From a virus, in IMG/VR virus record IMGVR_UViG_3300018476_000481, positions 1 through 50,102 of that record: a stretch of DNA of 50,102 bases, one strand, 5' to 3'. The position numbers and the translations under genes are program-made. Shown in pieces: positions 16,753 to 24,995 of the stretch (positions are counted from its first letter, which is position 1; the number at the start of each line of letters is the position of its first letter). The notes under the pieces were generated by a model that made no database searches, was not told where the DNA came from, and saw only the letters and a list, made by a program, of their open reading frames with translations.

Positions 16753-19568
16753 GCGTTCACCCGCCGGAGAGCGGCTGCGAGCCGCGTCGTGGGTCCGACC
16801 GGTTTCCCGGCACCCGCGTTGTTTTCAAACTTCCGCAGCATGTCCTCGAGCACGACGTCACCGAGGTGGTTGTCCCCGACGTACAGCGCGACGGTGCCGG
16901 AGTAGTTCTTCACCACCGCCGGCTCGCGGCCGCTCGCGCCACTGCCCGTCACCGGCGGCCCGGCCGGCACAGCTCGACCGAAACCGCCGTTCAACCCTTG
17001 CGCGACGTCGGCCTTCACACGTTCGAGGAAGCGCGCGGCATCCGCGCTGGGACTGAGCTGATGGCGCGCGTGCTGCAGGTCCGTCGAGAGCCCGCGCATA
17101 TGCCGACCGGCCACGACGCTCGCCTCCGGCACGGCCTGCGCCAGCAAGTCGCGGATCTCTTTGAGGTAGTCCGCCATCTGCTGGAACGACGACTTGATGT
17201 CATCCGTCCAGGAGAATCCGGACGGGTCGATCGGGTTCCCCAGCTCGTCCTTGAGCAGCTGGGCACGGGCCAACTCGTCGACCCACGGCTTCATAAACGT
17301 GGGGAGGGCCGCGCCCGTCTTCTTCGCGTCGACCAGCAGCGCGCTCATTTCATCCGCAAGACCGGCGAGCAGCGCGCTCCGGTTGCTGCCGGCCTGCTCG
17401 GTCGCCATCGTGAGGAAGTTGTTGATTTCGTCGAAGGACGCACCCAGGCGAGCGGTGTTGATGCCGGCGCCGAGCGCCTCGCGGGCGACGCCGAACTTCT
17501 CGGCGCCCTCGTCCAGATACTTCCACGAGGGCTTGCCGGCCAACGCCTCGAGCGACTCCCTGGCCTGGTCCGCCAACAGATTCCACTGGAGGATGTCGTC
17601 GAGCAGACCCTTCAGCGGCCGCGGCGCGACCACCCCATTCAGCCCGGACACGAAATTCGACAGGCGGTCGACGGCCGATCCGACCGCCTCCGCGTTGGCT
17701 TCCGCGTCGGCCAGGAAGGCCTTCATGTCGGCCGACACGTGCTTCAGCGAGCTGAAATCCGTGCCCATCCGAATCAGGTGCGCGTGGATCTGCTCCTGGG
17801 AATAACCCATCTCGACGAGCGTCGCGGTCGTTTCCTTGATGGACTTCTGGTATTCCCGATGCTTCATCACCAGCGTCATCAGCGCCTGGACACCCAGACT
17901 GATCCCGAAGGTCAACGCGGCGTTCGCCGCGGCGGACGCGGCCGCCCGCGCGTTCTCCGCCACGGCCGCGGCCTCGCTGGCGGTAATTAAGCCAGCCAGT
18001 GCCTGTTTCTCAGCGTCCCTGGAGGCGGCAGCTGCTTTCGACGCCAGAACGAACAGCCGCGTGATGTTGGTCGCCTGCAGGCCGTACTGGGAAATCAGCT
18101 GAAAGGTCCGTGAGCCGGTTTGTCCAATGGCGCCAAGGAGAAGCTGCGCGGTCGACAACAGGTTGCTGTACCGCTGCAGGGCTGAGATGTCCTCCGGCGG
18201 CGGCGCCAGGCGCACAGGCTTGATCGAACCCGCGCGCTCCATCGCGGCAAGCAGGTCCGTGAAGTCCTTGGCCGAGGTCTTGAACAACGCCCGATCAAGC
18301 GGAGCTGGCGCCAGATGCACGGGCTTGATGGAGCCGGCGCGTTCCATCAGGTCGAGCGTCTTTTGAAAATCCGTACTGGTGTCGATCTTGAAGCCGGCGA
18401 CCAGGTCAGACCACGCCGCCTTGAAATCCTTCAGCACCTTCGGGAGCGGGATGCCCGCCTGCTCGAAAGCCTTGATCTTCTCGAGTAGCCCAGGAATCTG
18501 GGAAAACAGAATGACGCTCTGCTTCTGCGCAAGCTCGAGCGTGCCCGCGAACTCGCGCATTTCCTTCGCGAGGCCACGCGAGGTCAACGCGTCGACGGAC
18601 CGTTGCAGCGACTCCGCTTGCCGCTGGCGCTCGTCGGCCTCTCGCTTGAGCTCTGCTTCGGACTTCGGCTTCGGCCCGTCCGGCGCCAGCGGAATGTCCC
18701 GGCCTGGCACCGTCTTCGGTTTCTTGTCTGCACCAACGCCGAACAATGCGGCGGTGTCCGATCCCATGATGGCCGTGGCCAGAATCGGATGGTCTTCCCA
18801 GAACTTGACGATGGAGCCGAGGCCTTCGATCGCCTTCGCCGTAGCGTTCGACTGAAACTGCGCCCATCGATCGCCCATGTCATCGATCCGGCGCACACTC
18901 TCATCCGTCGCGATCTGGGTCGCGGCTTTGATCTTGTCGATGTCCGCGACGACCCCTGGCGCGATCTCCGCCCACGCCTTCCCGTACAGCGCGACGCCGA
19001 TCCGGTTGCGCTCCCCGGTGTCGGTGATGTCGTGGAGTTTCTTGGCGATCAGCTCGAACTGCTGTTCCGGATTCAACGCCTTGACTTGCTGCAGACTGAG
19101 GCCGAGGTCGCGCAAGGCATCTTTCGTGGCGTTGCCGCCCTGCGCGATCGTGACGCCGAGTTTGAAAATCCCTTTCGCATAGGTCTCGATGTCGCCACCG
19201 GCCTGCTTCGCCACGGCACTGTAGAGCTGCACCGCGCGAATACTGAGACCGGTCTTGTCGGAAAGGTCGACGATGTTGCCGGCCGTTTCGACGGCCTGCT
19301 TGGCAAAATTGATGAGGGCGCCCGCGCCTTGCTGAACGAGGTTGGCGGCCGAGAAGGCACCAACCATCCCGATGAACGCGCCCTTGACGTCGAGGAACTT
19401 TTTGGCGGCCTCGGTGGCCTGGCCGGCCATCCCCTGGAAGCCGGTCTGGGTGGTCTTGGCGGTGGTGCGCGCCGTGCTGAGACGCGTAATGACCTCGTCC
19501 AGCCCACGCTTCATGGACTGAACGTCCGTCGAGAGCTCGAGGACGACCTTCTCGACTTCCGTACTCAT
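16749..19568 (-). CDS. Tail tape measure protein
   Basis: 939 residues, long and mostly helical. The N-terminal region has typical tape-measure features: coiled-coil start, hydrophobic Ala/Gly-rich segment (about 60-85), and ALRDLGLSLQQVKALNPEQQ followed by FELIAKKL. A second hydrophobic segment lies near residues 540-570. It sets tail length and takes part in DNA delivery. It is directly downstream of the tail assembly chaperone frame by ATGA overlap, as in lambda. Length would correspond to a tail of roughly 140 nm if the usual 0.15 nm per residue applies. An internal 35-residue duplication is listed separately. Confidence 0.9.
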   Translation of the reverse strand: MSTEVEKVVLELSTDVQSMKRGLDEVITRLSTARTTAKTTQTGFQGMAGQATEAAKKFLDVKGAFIGMVGAFSAANLVQQGAGALINFAKQAVETAGNIVDLSDKTGLSIRAVQLYSAVAKQAGGDIETYAKGIFKLGVTIAQGGNATKDALRDLGLSLQQVKALNPEQQFELIAKKLHDITDTGERNRIGVALYGKAWAEIAPGVVADIDKIKAATQIATDESVRRIDDMGDRWAQFQSNATAKAIEGLGSIVKFWEDHPILATAIMGSDTAALFGVGADKKPKTVPGRDIPLAPDGPKPKSEAELKREADERQRQAESLQRSVDALTSRGLAKEMREFAGTLELAQKQSVILFSQIPGLLEKIKAFEQAGIPLPKVLKDFKAAWSDLVAGFKIDTSTDFQKTLDLMERAGSIKPVHLAPAPLDRALFKTSAKDFTDLLAAMERAGSIKPVRLAPPPEDISALQRYSNLLSTAQLLLGAIGQTGSRTFQLISQYGLQATNITRLFVLASKAAAASRDAEKQALAGLITASEAAAVAENARAAASAAANAALTFGISLGVQALMTLVMKHREYQKSIKETTATLVEMGYSQEQIHAHLIRMGTDFSSLKHVSADMKAFLADAEANAEAVGSAVDRLSNFVSGLNGVVAPRPLKGLLDDILQWNLLADQARESLEALAGKPSWKYLDEGAEKFGVAREALGAGINTARLGASFDEINNFLTMATEQAGSNRSALLAGLADEMSALLVDAKKTGAALPTFMKPWVDELARAQLLKDELGNPIDPSGFSWTDDIKSSFQQMADYLKEIRDLLAQAVPEASVVAGRHMRGLSTDLQHARHQLSPSADAARFLERVKADVAQGLNGGFGRAVPAGPPVTGSGASGREPAVVKNYSGTVALYVGDNHLGDVVLEDMLRKFENNAGAGKPVGPTTRLAAALRRVNA
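18201..18348. repeat. Internal duplication in tape measure gene
   Basis: The segment encoding MERAGSIKPV(H/R)LAP occurs twice, 35 codons apart (DNA copies at about 18201-18243 and 18307-18348). One 35-residue step in a tape-measure helix would lengthen the tail by about 5 nm, so this looks like a recent in-frame length change. Confidence 0.75.
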
Positions 19569-19960
19569 CGCGGCACGTGACGCACGCCGATGCCCATGCC
19601 GCGCAGCTCCGCGTTCGTCGGCGCGGTGGACTGGTCAGGCGAGGCGAGACGATGCCAGCCGTCCAGAATCGCCTGGGCCGCATCGGGCGACGCGAACGAG
19701 CCGGTGCCCGAGGCGATCTGGAGCCGCGCGGCCAGGGACTCGCTGGCCTGCAGCTTGGGCACGCGAGCGGCGTAACTGCGCACCATGGCTAACGGGAACC
19801 GGACCCACCAGTCGAGCGGGTCGCCACCGTAGAACCGCGTGAGCTCGGGGATGAGGTCGATCCACTCTTGCGGCCGTCCGGCCGCAACCCGGCGAGCGCT
19901 TTCACTGCCTCGGCCGACGTCAGTGAAAGTCGAATAAAAACCGTGACGATGTCCCCGCAC
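19565..19960 (-). CDS. Tail assembly chaperone, frameshift (T-like) extension
   Basis: This frame is -1 relative to the upstream chaperone gene. Its convincing part starts near 19870 (EWIDLIPELTRFYGGDPLDW) and runs to 19565, where the stop overlaps the tape-measure ATG. It has no ribosome site, and its only in-frame start (19960) lies deep in the upstream gene. As in lambda G/GT, it is most likely read by -1 ribosomal frameshifting from 19789-20277. If slippage occurs at the T-run, the fusion would be about 237 residues. Confidence 0.7.
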   Translation of the reverse strand: MRGHRHGFYSTFTDVGRGSESARRVAAGRPQEWIDLIPELTRFYGGDPLDWWVRFPLAMVRSYAARVPKLQASESLAARLQIASGTGSFASPDAAQAILDGWHRLASPDQSTAPTNAELRGMGIGVRHVPR

Positions 19961-20277
19961 TGGTTCGCCGTCAGCTTGCGCACCAGCGCCGGCGGCGCCA
20001 CGAGGACGGCCTTGACGATCTTGAGGACGACCGCGTTGAACGCGTTCTCCGCGGCCTGCTGCGCCTGGCGCGACCGGCGCCGCTTTGGCGTCAGGGCCGC
20101 ATCGCCCAGCTCGAACATGCGCTGGATGTCGCGAATGACCTGTTGACTGTCAAGGATCGAGAAGTCGTCGAACCGCCGCAGCGTGTACGACTCGCCATCG
20201 ATCTTGATGACCAGGCGCGCGGGGGTTTCGGTCGACAGGTCAAGGAGTGGAGTGATCGGCTTCTGCGTGGGGGCCAT
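19789..20277 (-). CDS. Tail assembly chaperone (G-like)
   Basis: 162 residues. Residues 1-130 look natural: a beta-rich start (RLVIKIDGESYTLRRFDDFS) then helices ending in SLTSAEAVKALAGLRPDG. The last about 25 are Ser/Arg-rich and look like out-of-frame translation of the overlapping T-like reading frame. Location between the tail-tube gene and the tape measure is diagnostic of the chaperone that coats the tape measure before tube assembly. Confidence 0.75.
   Translation of the reverse strand: MAPTQKPITPLLDLSTETPARLVIKIDGESYTLRRFDDFSILDSQQVIRDIQRMFELGDAALTPKRRRSRQAQQAAENAFNAVVLKIVKAVLVAPPALVRKLTANQCGDIVTVFIRLSLTSAEAVKALAGLRPDGRKSGSTSSPSSRGSTVATRSTGGSGSR
19935..19942 (-). other. Candidate -1 frameshift site
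   Basis: On the minus strand the 0-frame reads ACG GTT TTT ATT; a five-T run lets the TTT codon re-pair perfectly one base back, moving into the T-like frame, which is open from there to 19565. The P-site GTT to GGT match is imperfect, so this is not a textbook heptamer. An alternative slip anywhere down to 19864 would also join the frames. Confidence 0.4.
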
Positions 20278-20286
20278 GGGTGTTCT

Positions 20287-20487
20287 CTACGCCTCCGGGA
20301 CGATGGATAGGAGTCCGACGGGAGTGCCGAGCCTCCGGCTGTCGTGTAAGAGCGCTTGAAGTTCCTCCGCCGCCACCGAGAGCGCTTCTCGGTGGCGGCG
20401 GATTTCGCGTTTGTGGGTGTCGATAGCCGTGCGTTGGGTCGCGAGCCGCGACCGCAGCTCATCTGCGCTACGTGCCGGGTTCCGCAT
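20287..20487 (-). CDS. Small coiled-coil protein between tail tube and chaperone genes
   Basis: 66 residues from ATG at 20487, overlapping the end of the tail-tube gene by 20 bases. Content is almost entirely helical and charged (ADELRSRLATQRTAIDTHKR and EIRRHREALSVAAEELQALL), typical of a short coiled coil. The frame upstream of this ATG looks non-coding. No clear ribosome site is present, so the start is tentative. Confidence 0.5.
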   Translation of the reverse strand: MRNPARSADELRSRLATQRTAIDTHKREIRRHREALSVAAEELQALLHDSRRLGTPVGLLSIVPEA

Positions 20488-21076
20488 TCTGCTGCAGCAG
20501 CCGACCGAACCGCTCGTCGACGCTGGCGGCGTTCGGATCCACGAGGGCCTTGAACTTGAACAGCAGGCCGAACGGATCGCTCCGGCGCGCGACGGGGTTC
20601 GGCTCACCGATCTGGACGACGCGGGGAATCTCGTACTGCGCGACATAGTCGTCGCCGTACGCCGAGGCCCGCGTGCCACGAACCAGGAGCGCGAACTCGC
20701 TGAGGATGATGCCGCGCGACAGGCCCATCTTCTTGTAGCCGGCCGACCCGACACCTGGCGCGACCGTGCTCACCGTGTTCTGGTTGAGCGCCTGCGCGTG
20801 GACCTCGAGGCGCCAGTCGGCCACCGTGACCTCGATCATCAGGTCCTCGGTGTCGATGAACTCCTTGAGCGTCCCGGGATCCCCGAGGCCGCGGAAGGGC
20901 TTCGTGGTCATCGGATGCGTGATCTTGATCCCGTCATCCATGTAGTTCAGGTCGCCGTTCTGGCCAAGCTTCGTCCAGGCGATGGGCGGCGTGGTGAGCA
21001 GCGCCGGGAACGTCGCGCCGACCGCGGCGTAATAGAGGGTCAGGGGCGCGGCATGAACTTCGTACGGTGGGGGCAT
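20468..21076 (-). CDS. Major tail tube protein (V-like)
   Basis: 202 residues, beta-rich, strong ribosome site (AAGGAG, 8 bases upstream of ATG). Position after the Z- and U-like genes and before the chaperone equals lambda gene V. The sequence has the features of siphophage tube proteins, including a long middle with DLMIEVTVADWRLEVH and a C-terminal region FGLLFKFKALVD. It polymerises into the tail tube around the tape measure. Confidence 0.75.
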   Translation of the reverse strand: MPPPYEVHAAPLTLYYAAVGATFPALLTTPPIAWTKLGQNGDLNYMDDGIKITHPMTTKPFRGLGDPGTLKEFIDTEDLMIEVTVADWRLEVHAQALNQNTVSTVAPGVGSAGYKKMGLSRGIILSEFALLVRGTRASAYGDDYVAQYEIPRVVQIGEPNPVARRSDPFGLLFKFKALVDPNAASVDERFGRLLQQNAEPGT

Positions 21077-21088
21077 ATGCGCTTCTCC

Positions 21089-21673
21089 TTATGAGCCAGA
21101 CCGACCGAAGCTCGATCGGATGGCGAACTTGAGTTCCGACGACATGGTTTTTGCGAGCTGCATCTCGCCGCGCGTGACTCCGGCGGAGGCGTACTTCACG
21201 GCCACGTGCGCGATCGACGGGCCGTGGAGCTCGACGATGGCCTGGCGCCGCGGCTGCCGGCGCATCCGCCGGTTCGGGTCACGCCGGAAGACGCCGCGGT
21301 GACCGCTCGGCATCTGCGCGATGAAGGCATGCGGGTAACGCTTGCGGCCGCCGCTCGACATCGCCGTGACGACTCCGCGGCCACGGCTGGGGTACGGTCC
21401 TCGGGCGGCAAACTTGATGAGCGGCAGGCGTTTGGCTCCAGCCGAGAGCTTGGCCGTCAATCGAGCCGGCAGGGCTTCGCGCTCGTACAACACCTTTCGC
21501 ACGTCGCCAACCGTCAGCCCGACGTCCTTCGCCGTCAGCCGCCCCACAACGACCTTGGCACTCCGCAAAGCCCTGTTGATCGCCCGGCTGGCGGCCACAG
21601 GCGCGTCGGCGCCGAGGTGCCGGAACGCGGCCTCCGCGACTTCGCTGTGCAATCGGCAGACGGTTCCAGCCAT
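21089..21673 (-). CDS. Minor tail protein, Z-like
   Basis: 194 residues from ATG at 21673 (GGAG five bases upstream; TAATG overlap with the previous gene). It is basic, with an N-terminal AAFRHLGADAPVAASRAINR and KVVVGRLTAKDVGLTVGDVR as in the lambda Z / minor tail protein family. A Lys/Arg-rich middle precedes a C-terminal helix. It probably helps complete the tail end that joins the head. The open frame continues upstream without coding character. Confidence 0.7.
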   Translation of the reverse strand: MAGTVCRLHSEVAEAAFRHLGADAPVAASRAINRALRSAKVVVGRLTAKDVGLTVGDVRKVLYEREALPARLTAKLSAGAKRLPLIKFAARGPYPSRGRGVVTAMSSGGRKRYPHAFIAQMPSGHRGVFRRDPNRRMRRQPRRQAIVELHGPSIAHVAVKYASAGVTRGEMQLAKTMSSELKFAIRSSFGRSGS

Positions 21674-22140
21674 TACGACTCCGGTGCTCCCCAGACTTCC
21701 GTGATGGGCACGAGATACGGCACCACCGCGCCGATCACTGAACTGCCCGCTTCCCGCTCGCGCGTCCGCACCGCGCCGCGCCGCATCCGTTCGTACGCCA
21801 GGTTGCCGAGGTACCGATCCTCGAGCTCGATCGCTTGCTTCACGTCGGCGATCCCCGCTTCGACGTTGAACCACGAACAGTCAGGCGCCGCGGGGACCAG
21901 CACGTGAATCTCGACCGGCAGATCGAGCTGCAACTTCTCCATCTGCCGGTTGCTCACTACCTCATCGCCGACGAGAATCGCGAGGACACCACCGGGGTCA
22001 TCCGGCCCAAGTTCGACAACCTCCTCCAAGTGCACGAAGTCGCCGAGGTTGGTCCGGAATCCGTTTGGAATTGTGATGCGCTCAAGGCGAGCCTTGATGG
22101 CCTCCAGGACGAGCTGTCGCTTTGGCGTCGTTGTGCTCAT
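21673..22140 (-). CDS. Tail terminator / completion protein, U-like
   Basis: 155 residues. The opening helix (QLVLEAIKARLERITI) and central strands (VLAILVGDEVV, LDLPVEIHVLVPA) followed by a helix (VEAGIADVKQAIELEDRYLG) match the phage tail terminator fold (lambda U / gp-U like). It should cap the tail tube. It overlaps the upstream connector gene by ATGA. Confidence 0.7.
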   Translation of the reverse strand: MSTTTPKRQLVLEAIKARLERITIPNGFRTNLGDFVHLEEVVELGPDDPGGVLAILVGDEVVSNRQMEKLQLDLPVEIHVLVPAAPDCSWFNVEAGIADVKQAIELEDRYLGNLAYERMRRGAVRTREREAGSSVIGAVVPYLVPITEVWGAPES

Positions 22141-22457
22141 CCCCTCACCACAAACACGCGATAGTGGTCGTCCTCAACCTGCACAGGTCCGTCGACGATC
22201 CACACCTCTGCCGTCCGTCCGGCCACCATCGGGGCCACCACTTTGGTACCCCTCGGCACTGCTTCGACCTCATCGAGCCGCAGCGCCAGAATCCGCCGTG
22301 GCTCCCTTTTTCCGAACTGCCCACCAGGCGGCTCGACATCCTGGAAGGGCGAGATCCAGACGACCGTGGTCTCGACGGCCGCTTGATCCGGGGGTGTGAC
22401 TGTGGCCGGCACCCCGAACGCGTCAAAGAACGACGCGACGGGCGGACGCGCATCCAT
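22137..22457 (-). CDS. Head-tail connector, FII-like
   Basis: 106 residues, beta-rich (TTVVWISPFQDVEPP, AEVWIVDGPVQVEDDHYRVF). Small size and its position between the major capsid gene and the Z-like gene fit the head-completion/joining protein FII of lambda. Another frame nearly as long overlaps it, but this one has natural residue composition and coupled ends. Confidence 0.65.
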   Translation of the reverse strand: MDARPPVASFFDAFGVPATVTPPDQAAVETTVVWISPFQDVEPPGGQFGKREPRRILALRLDEVEAVPRGTKVVAPMVAGRTAEVWIVDGPVQVEDDHYRVFVVRG

Positions 22458-22479
22458 GCCGTGTCCGCCCGTCCCTCGA

Positions 22480-23472
22480 CTAGCTGCCGATCGTGAGCTT
22501 CACGACCGCGCGCGGCCGCAGGCAGAGCGCGAGCGGGTTGCTCTGCGTGTGCACCTTGACCGAGCGGTTGAGCTCCTTGTCCTCGACGAGCTTCGCGTAA
22601 ATCGGCAGACCGACCGTGTTCACGGTCTCGATGAAGTCCGCCGGCGCGAAGTACGTCTTGAACAGGCCGGTGCCTTCAGGAACGACGTATGCCTCGTCGC
22701 TGTCGACGAAGTCCACGCCGCTGACCCGACCGCGGTATTCCTCCCAGGTGATGCCGCCGAAGTCGAACCCCTTACGGAGGTCCTGGCGGAGCACCTGCCC
22801 CTCGGAGACCGTGAACGACCGTTTGACCTCGGCATGCGCCACGAGCTGGTCGAAGAAATCGGCACCGCAGAAGGCCCGGTACCCCGACACCGACTCGTTG
22901 CCGAGCTCCGTCTCCACGAGCCGCTGGATGGCCACCGCTTCGTTCCGGATGTCGGCGCTCGAGTCCAGTAGCGCGATCGAGTACACCTGCTGCGACACGC
23001 CGAACTCGGTGAACAGGTCATAGATGACCGTCGAACCGTCGGCGTCCAGGATCTGACCCTTGATGGCGCCGATCCGGAGGTGCTCGAGCGTCACCTCGTG
23101 CATCGCGCGCAGGTCCGCCAGGCGTTCGTTCACGATTGCCTGTACAGTCGCGCTCGCGTCCTCGGATCCGAACGCCCGCACGCCCTGGACCTCGTCGGCT
23201 TTGATGACCGACTCCTTCTCGAGGTGCGGCACCAGGAAGCTGCGCGCGATGCGCTTCTGCTGGCCAATGGTCGTGGCTGGACCACCCCGCGGACTGATCG
23301 GAATCAGCTCGAGCCGACCATCCTTCAACTCGACAACGGCCGTGGTGTTGACGATGCCGCCGCTGCGGAACAGGCCCAACTGGCCAATCCGCCCCGGCTT
23401 GAAGGGCGCATTCAGAATGGCGTCCGTCAGCGATACGAGGCTGAAGGCATCGCCGCGAAACACATCGATCAT
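22480..23472 (-). CDS. Major capsid protein, phage E family
   Basis: 330 residues; ATG at 23472 has AAGGAG eight bases upstream. The sequence shows family features of lambda gpE-type (Phage_cap_E) coat proteins: N-terminal MIDVFRGDAFSLVSLTDAIL followed by P-F-K-P-G-R; ISPRGGPAT, then K-R-I-A-R; and a C-terminal FVDSDEAYVVPEGT region. It forms the icosahedral shell and is stabilised by the decoration protein encoded just upstream in the operon. Confidence 0.9.
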   Translation of the reverse strand: MIDVFRGDAFSLVSLTDAILNAPFKPGRIGQLGLFRSGGIVNTTAVVELKDGRLELIPISPRGGPATTIGQQKRIARSFLVPHLEKESVIKADEVQGVRAFGSEDASATVQAIVNERLADLRAMHEVTLEHLRIGAIKGQILDADGSTVIYDLFTEFGVSQQVYSIALLDSSADIRNEAVAIQRLVETELGNESVSGYRAFCGADFFDQLVAHAEVKRSFTVSEGQVLRQDLRKGFDFGGITWEEYRGRVSGVDFVDSDEAYVVPEGTGLFKTYFAPADFIETVNTVGLPIYAKLVEDKELNRSVKVHTQSNPLALCLRPRAVVKLTIGS

Positions 23473-23532
23473 GGTCGCGTCTCCTTGAAAAAGGTTCGGG
23501 GTCGATCGCTCTCGAAAGTCGAGGCGCGCGAA

Positions 23533-23919
23533 CTAGTCGCGCGCCTTGATGCCCAACGTCCGCAGGTCGACGTACGCGGCCGTCTTGTCCGCGTCGACGA
23601 GGCCGGACGCCCACTGCAGATCCGCCTTGCGGACCTCAGCGTTCAGGTTCACCACGACACCGGTCTTGTCCGCCGGCGAGACGGCCGCGTTGACCAGTTC
23701 GCCGTACAGGATGCCGGCGGCCGTTTCGCTGCCGTCCGATCCCGCGTTGTCGTACGGCACGTACTTGCCCGTGGCCGTGAGCTTGCCGAGAACCATGCCC
23801 GGCCGGAGCGTGGTCGCGGCCGCCACGGTCACCGTCACGGTGTCGTGGCTCAGGCGCCCGGGCGCCTCCGACAGGATGAACTCGCTGGGGTACTGGCCTT
23901 CCGTGAGAGGCGTCGTCAT
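23533..23919 (-). CDS. Head decoration protein, D-like
   Basis: 128 residues, matching the lambda gpD family: N-terminal ILSEAPGRLSHDTVTV, then TTLRPGMVLGKLTATGKYVP and GILYGELVNAAVSPADKTGV. It trimerises on the expanded capsid and stabilises it. The gene overlaps the end of the protease gene by ATGA; a 60-base gap (23473-23532) to the capsid gene carries only its ribosome site. Confidence 0.9.
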   Translation of the reverse strand: MTTPLTEGQYPSEFILSEAPGRLSHDTVTVTVAAATTLRPGMVLGKLTATGKYVPYDNAGSDGSETAAGILYGELVNAAVSPADKTGVVVNLNAEVRKADLQWASGLVDADKTAAYVDLRTLGIKARD

Positions 23920-24995
23920 GCGCTGGCTCCTTTGTTCATGGCCGCGTAGACCGCGGCCGGGTCGATCCGGGGTTTGGACTTCGTATTGCTTTCAGGACGG
24001 AGGCCGGTGTCGATTTCGACCTTGTCCAGCTTCGCGGTGATAGTGGTCAGGTGTCCCTTGACCGCCTCGACCGTCATGCCGCCGGCGATGTAGCCGGCCG
24101 CGAGCTCGGGCTGCTTCGCCTCGGCGCACACCGCGGTGATTGCGTCAGCGCGCTGTGCGGTCGCCACCTTGGCGGCTTTGGTCTCCGCGACCTTGGCTTG
24201 GACGGTCTCGAGCGTGGCGCCGGATTCCACGAGGCCCTGCGCAATCTCGAGGCAGCCAGCCGCGGTGCAGGCCTTCAGGACCTCAACGGCCGGTGCCGGC
24301 TGCGGCTTGGACGCTTCAGGCTTGAGCCAGCCGTCCACGCGCGCGCGGTATTTCTCCGGCACCGCGAGCGTCTTCGTGGCGCGCCGGTCAATCAGGGCGG
24401 CCGCCTTCAGACCTTCGGTCTTCGCCGTGGCAAAGCCGTTTGCGACCGCCTCGTCCGCGTCCATCCAGGTCTCGGCATCGAGCAGCGCGATGATTTCTTC
24501 GTCGCTCAGCTCTGAGTGCCACTTGTAGGTCGCCACGATGGCCGTCCGAACTTTGTCGAGGTCGTCCGCCGCCTTCCGCATGTCCTTGGCGGCGCCCATC
24601 GCGATCGTCCAGGGGTTGTGGATCATCACGAGGGCGTTGTCGGCCACCGTGACCGTGCTGCCGGCCATCATGATGATCGACGCGGCGCTGGCGGCGAGGC
24701 CGTCGACGAACGTCTCGACCGTTCGGCCCTTGGAGAGCTGCTGGTCGCGCAGCGCGTTCGCGATCGTGAGCGCGGCGAAGCAATCCCCGCCCGGGCTGTT
24801 GATGTGGACGCGAATCGTCTTGACCGACGCCGGCAGCTCGGCGAGCTGCTTGATGAAGGCCTTCGCGGTGAGCGTTATGTCGACGCCCCAGAACTGGTTG
24901 ATCATGTCGTCGACCCAATCGCCGATGATGTCGACGATGTGGATCTCCGCGACCGACGGATCCGACGATGCGACTTCCATGCGGAACCACTTCAT
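23916..24995 (-). CDS. ClpP-like head maturation protease with scaffold-like tail
   Basis: 359 residues. Residues 15-190 form a ClpP/S14-type protease: VHINSPGGDCFAALTI, then GLAAS with the likely nucleophile Ser103, and MIHNP with His126. The C-terminal 160 residues are helical, Ala/Lys/Glu-rich, consistent with an attached scaffold like lambda C/Nu3. It processes head proteins during assembly. It is coupled by ATGA to the portal gene. Confidence 0.85.
   Translation of the reverse strand: MKWFRMEVASSDPSVAEIHIVDIIGDWVDDMINQFWGVDITLTAKAFIKQLAELPASVKTIRVHINSPGGDCFAALTIANALRDQQLSKGRTVETFVDGLAASAASIIMMAGSTVTVADNALVMIHNPWTIAMGAAKDMRKAADDLDKVRTAIVATYKWHSELSDEEIIALLDAETWMDADEAVANGFATAKTEGLKAAALIDRRATKTLAVPEKYRARVDGWLKPEASKPQPAPAVEVLKACTAAGCLEIAQGLVESGATLETVQAKVAETKAAKVATAQRADAITAVCAEAKQPELAAGYIAGGMTVEAVKGHLTTITAKLDKVEIDTGLRPESNTKSKPRIDPAAVYAAMNKGASA

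Noticed and set aside
19864-19893. A classic slippery heptamer at the natural junction of the two chaperone frames
   Set aside because: No X-XXY-YYZ sequence fits the 0-frame here. The T-run at 19936-19940 is better though still imperfect.
22145-22453. A second frame overlapping the FII-like gene
   Set aside because: Its composition is Arg/Ser/Trp-biased and it has no coupling to neighbours, unlike 22137-22457.
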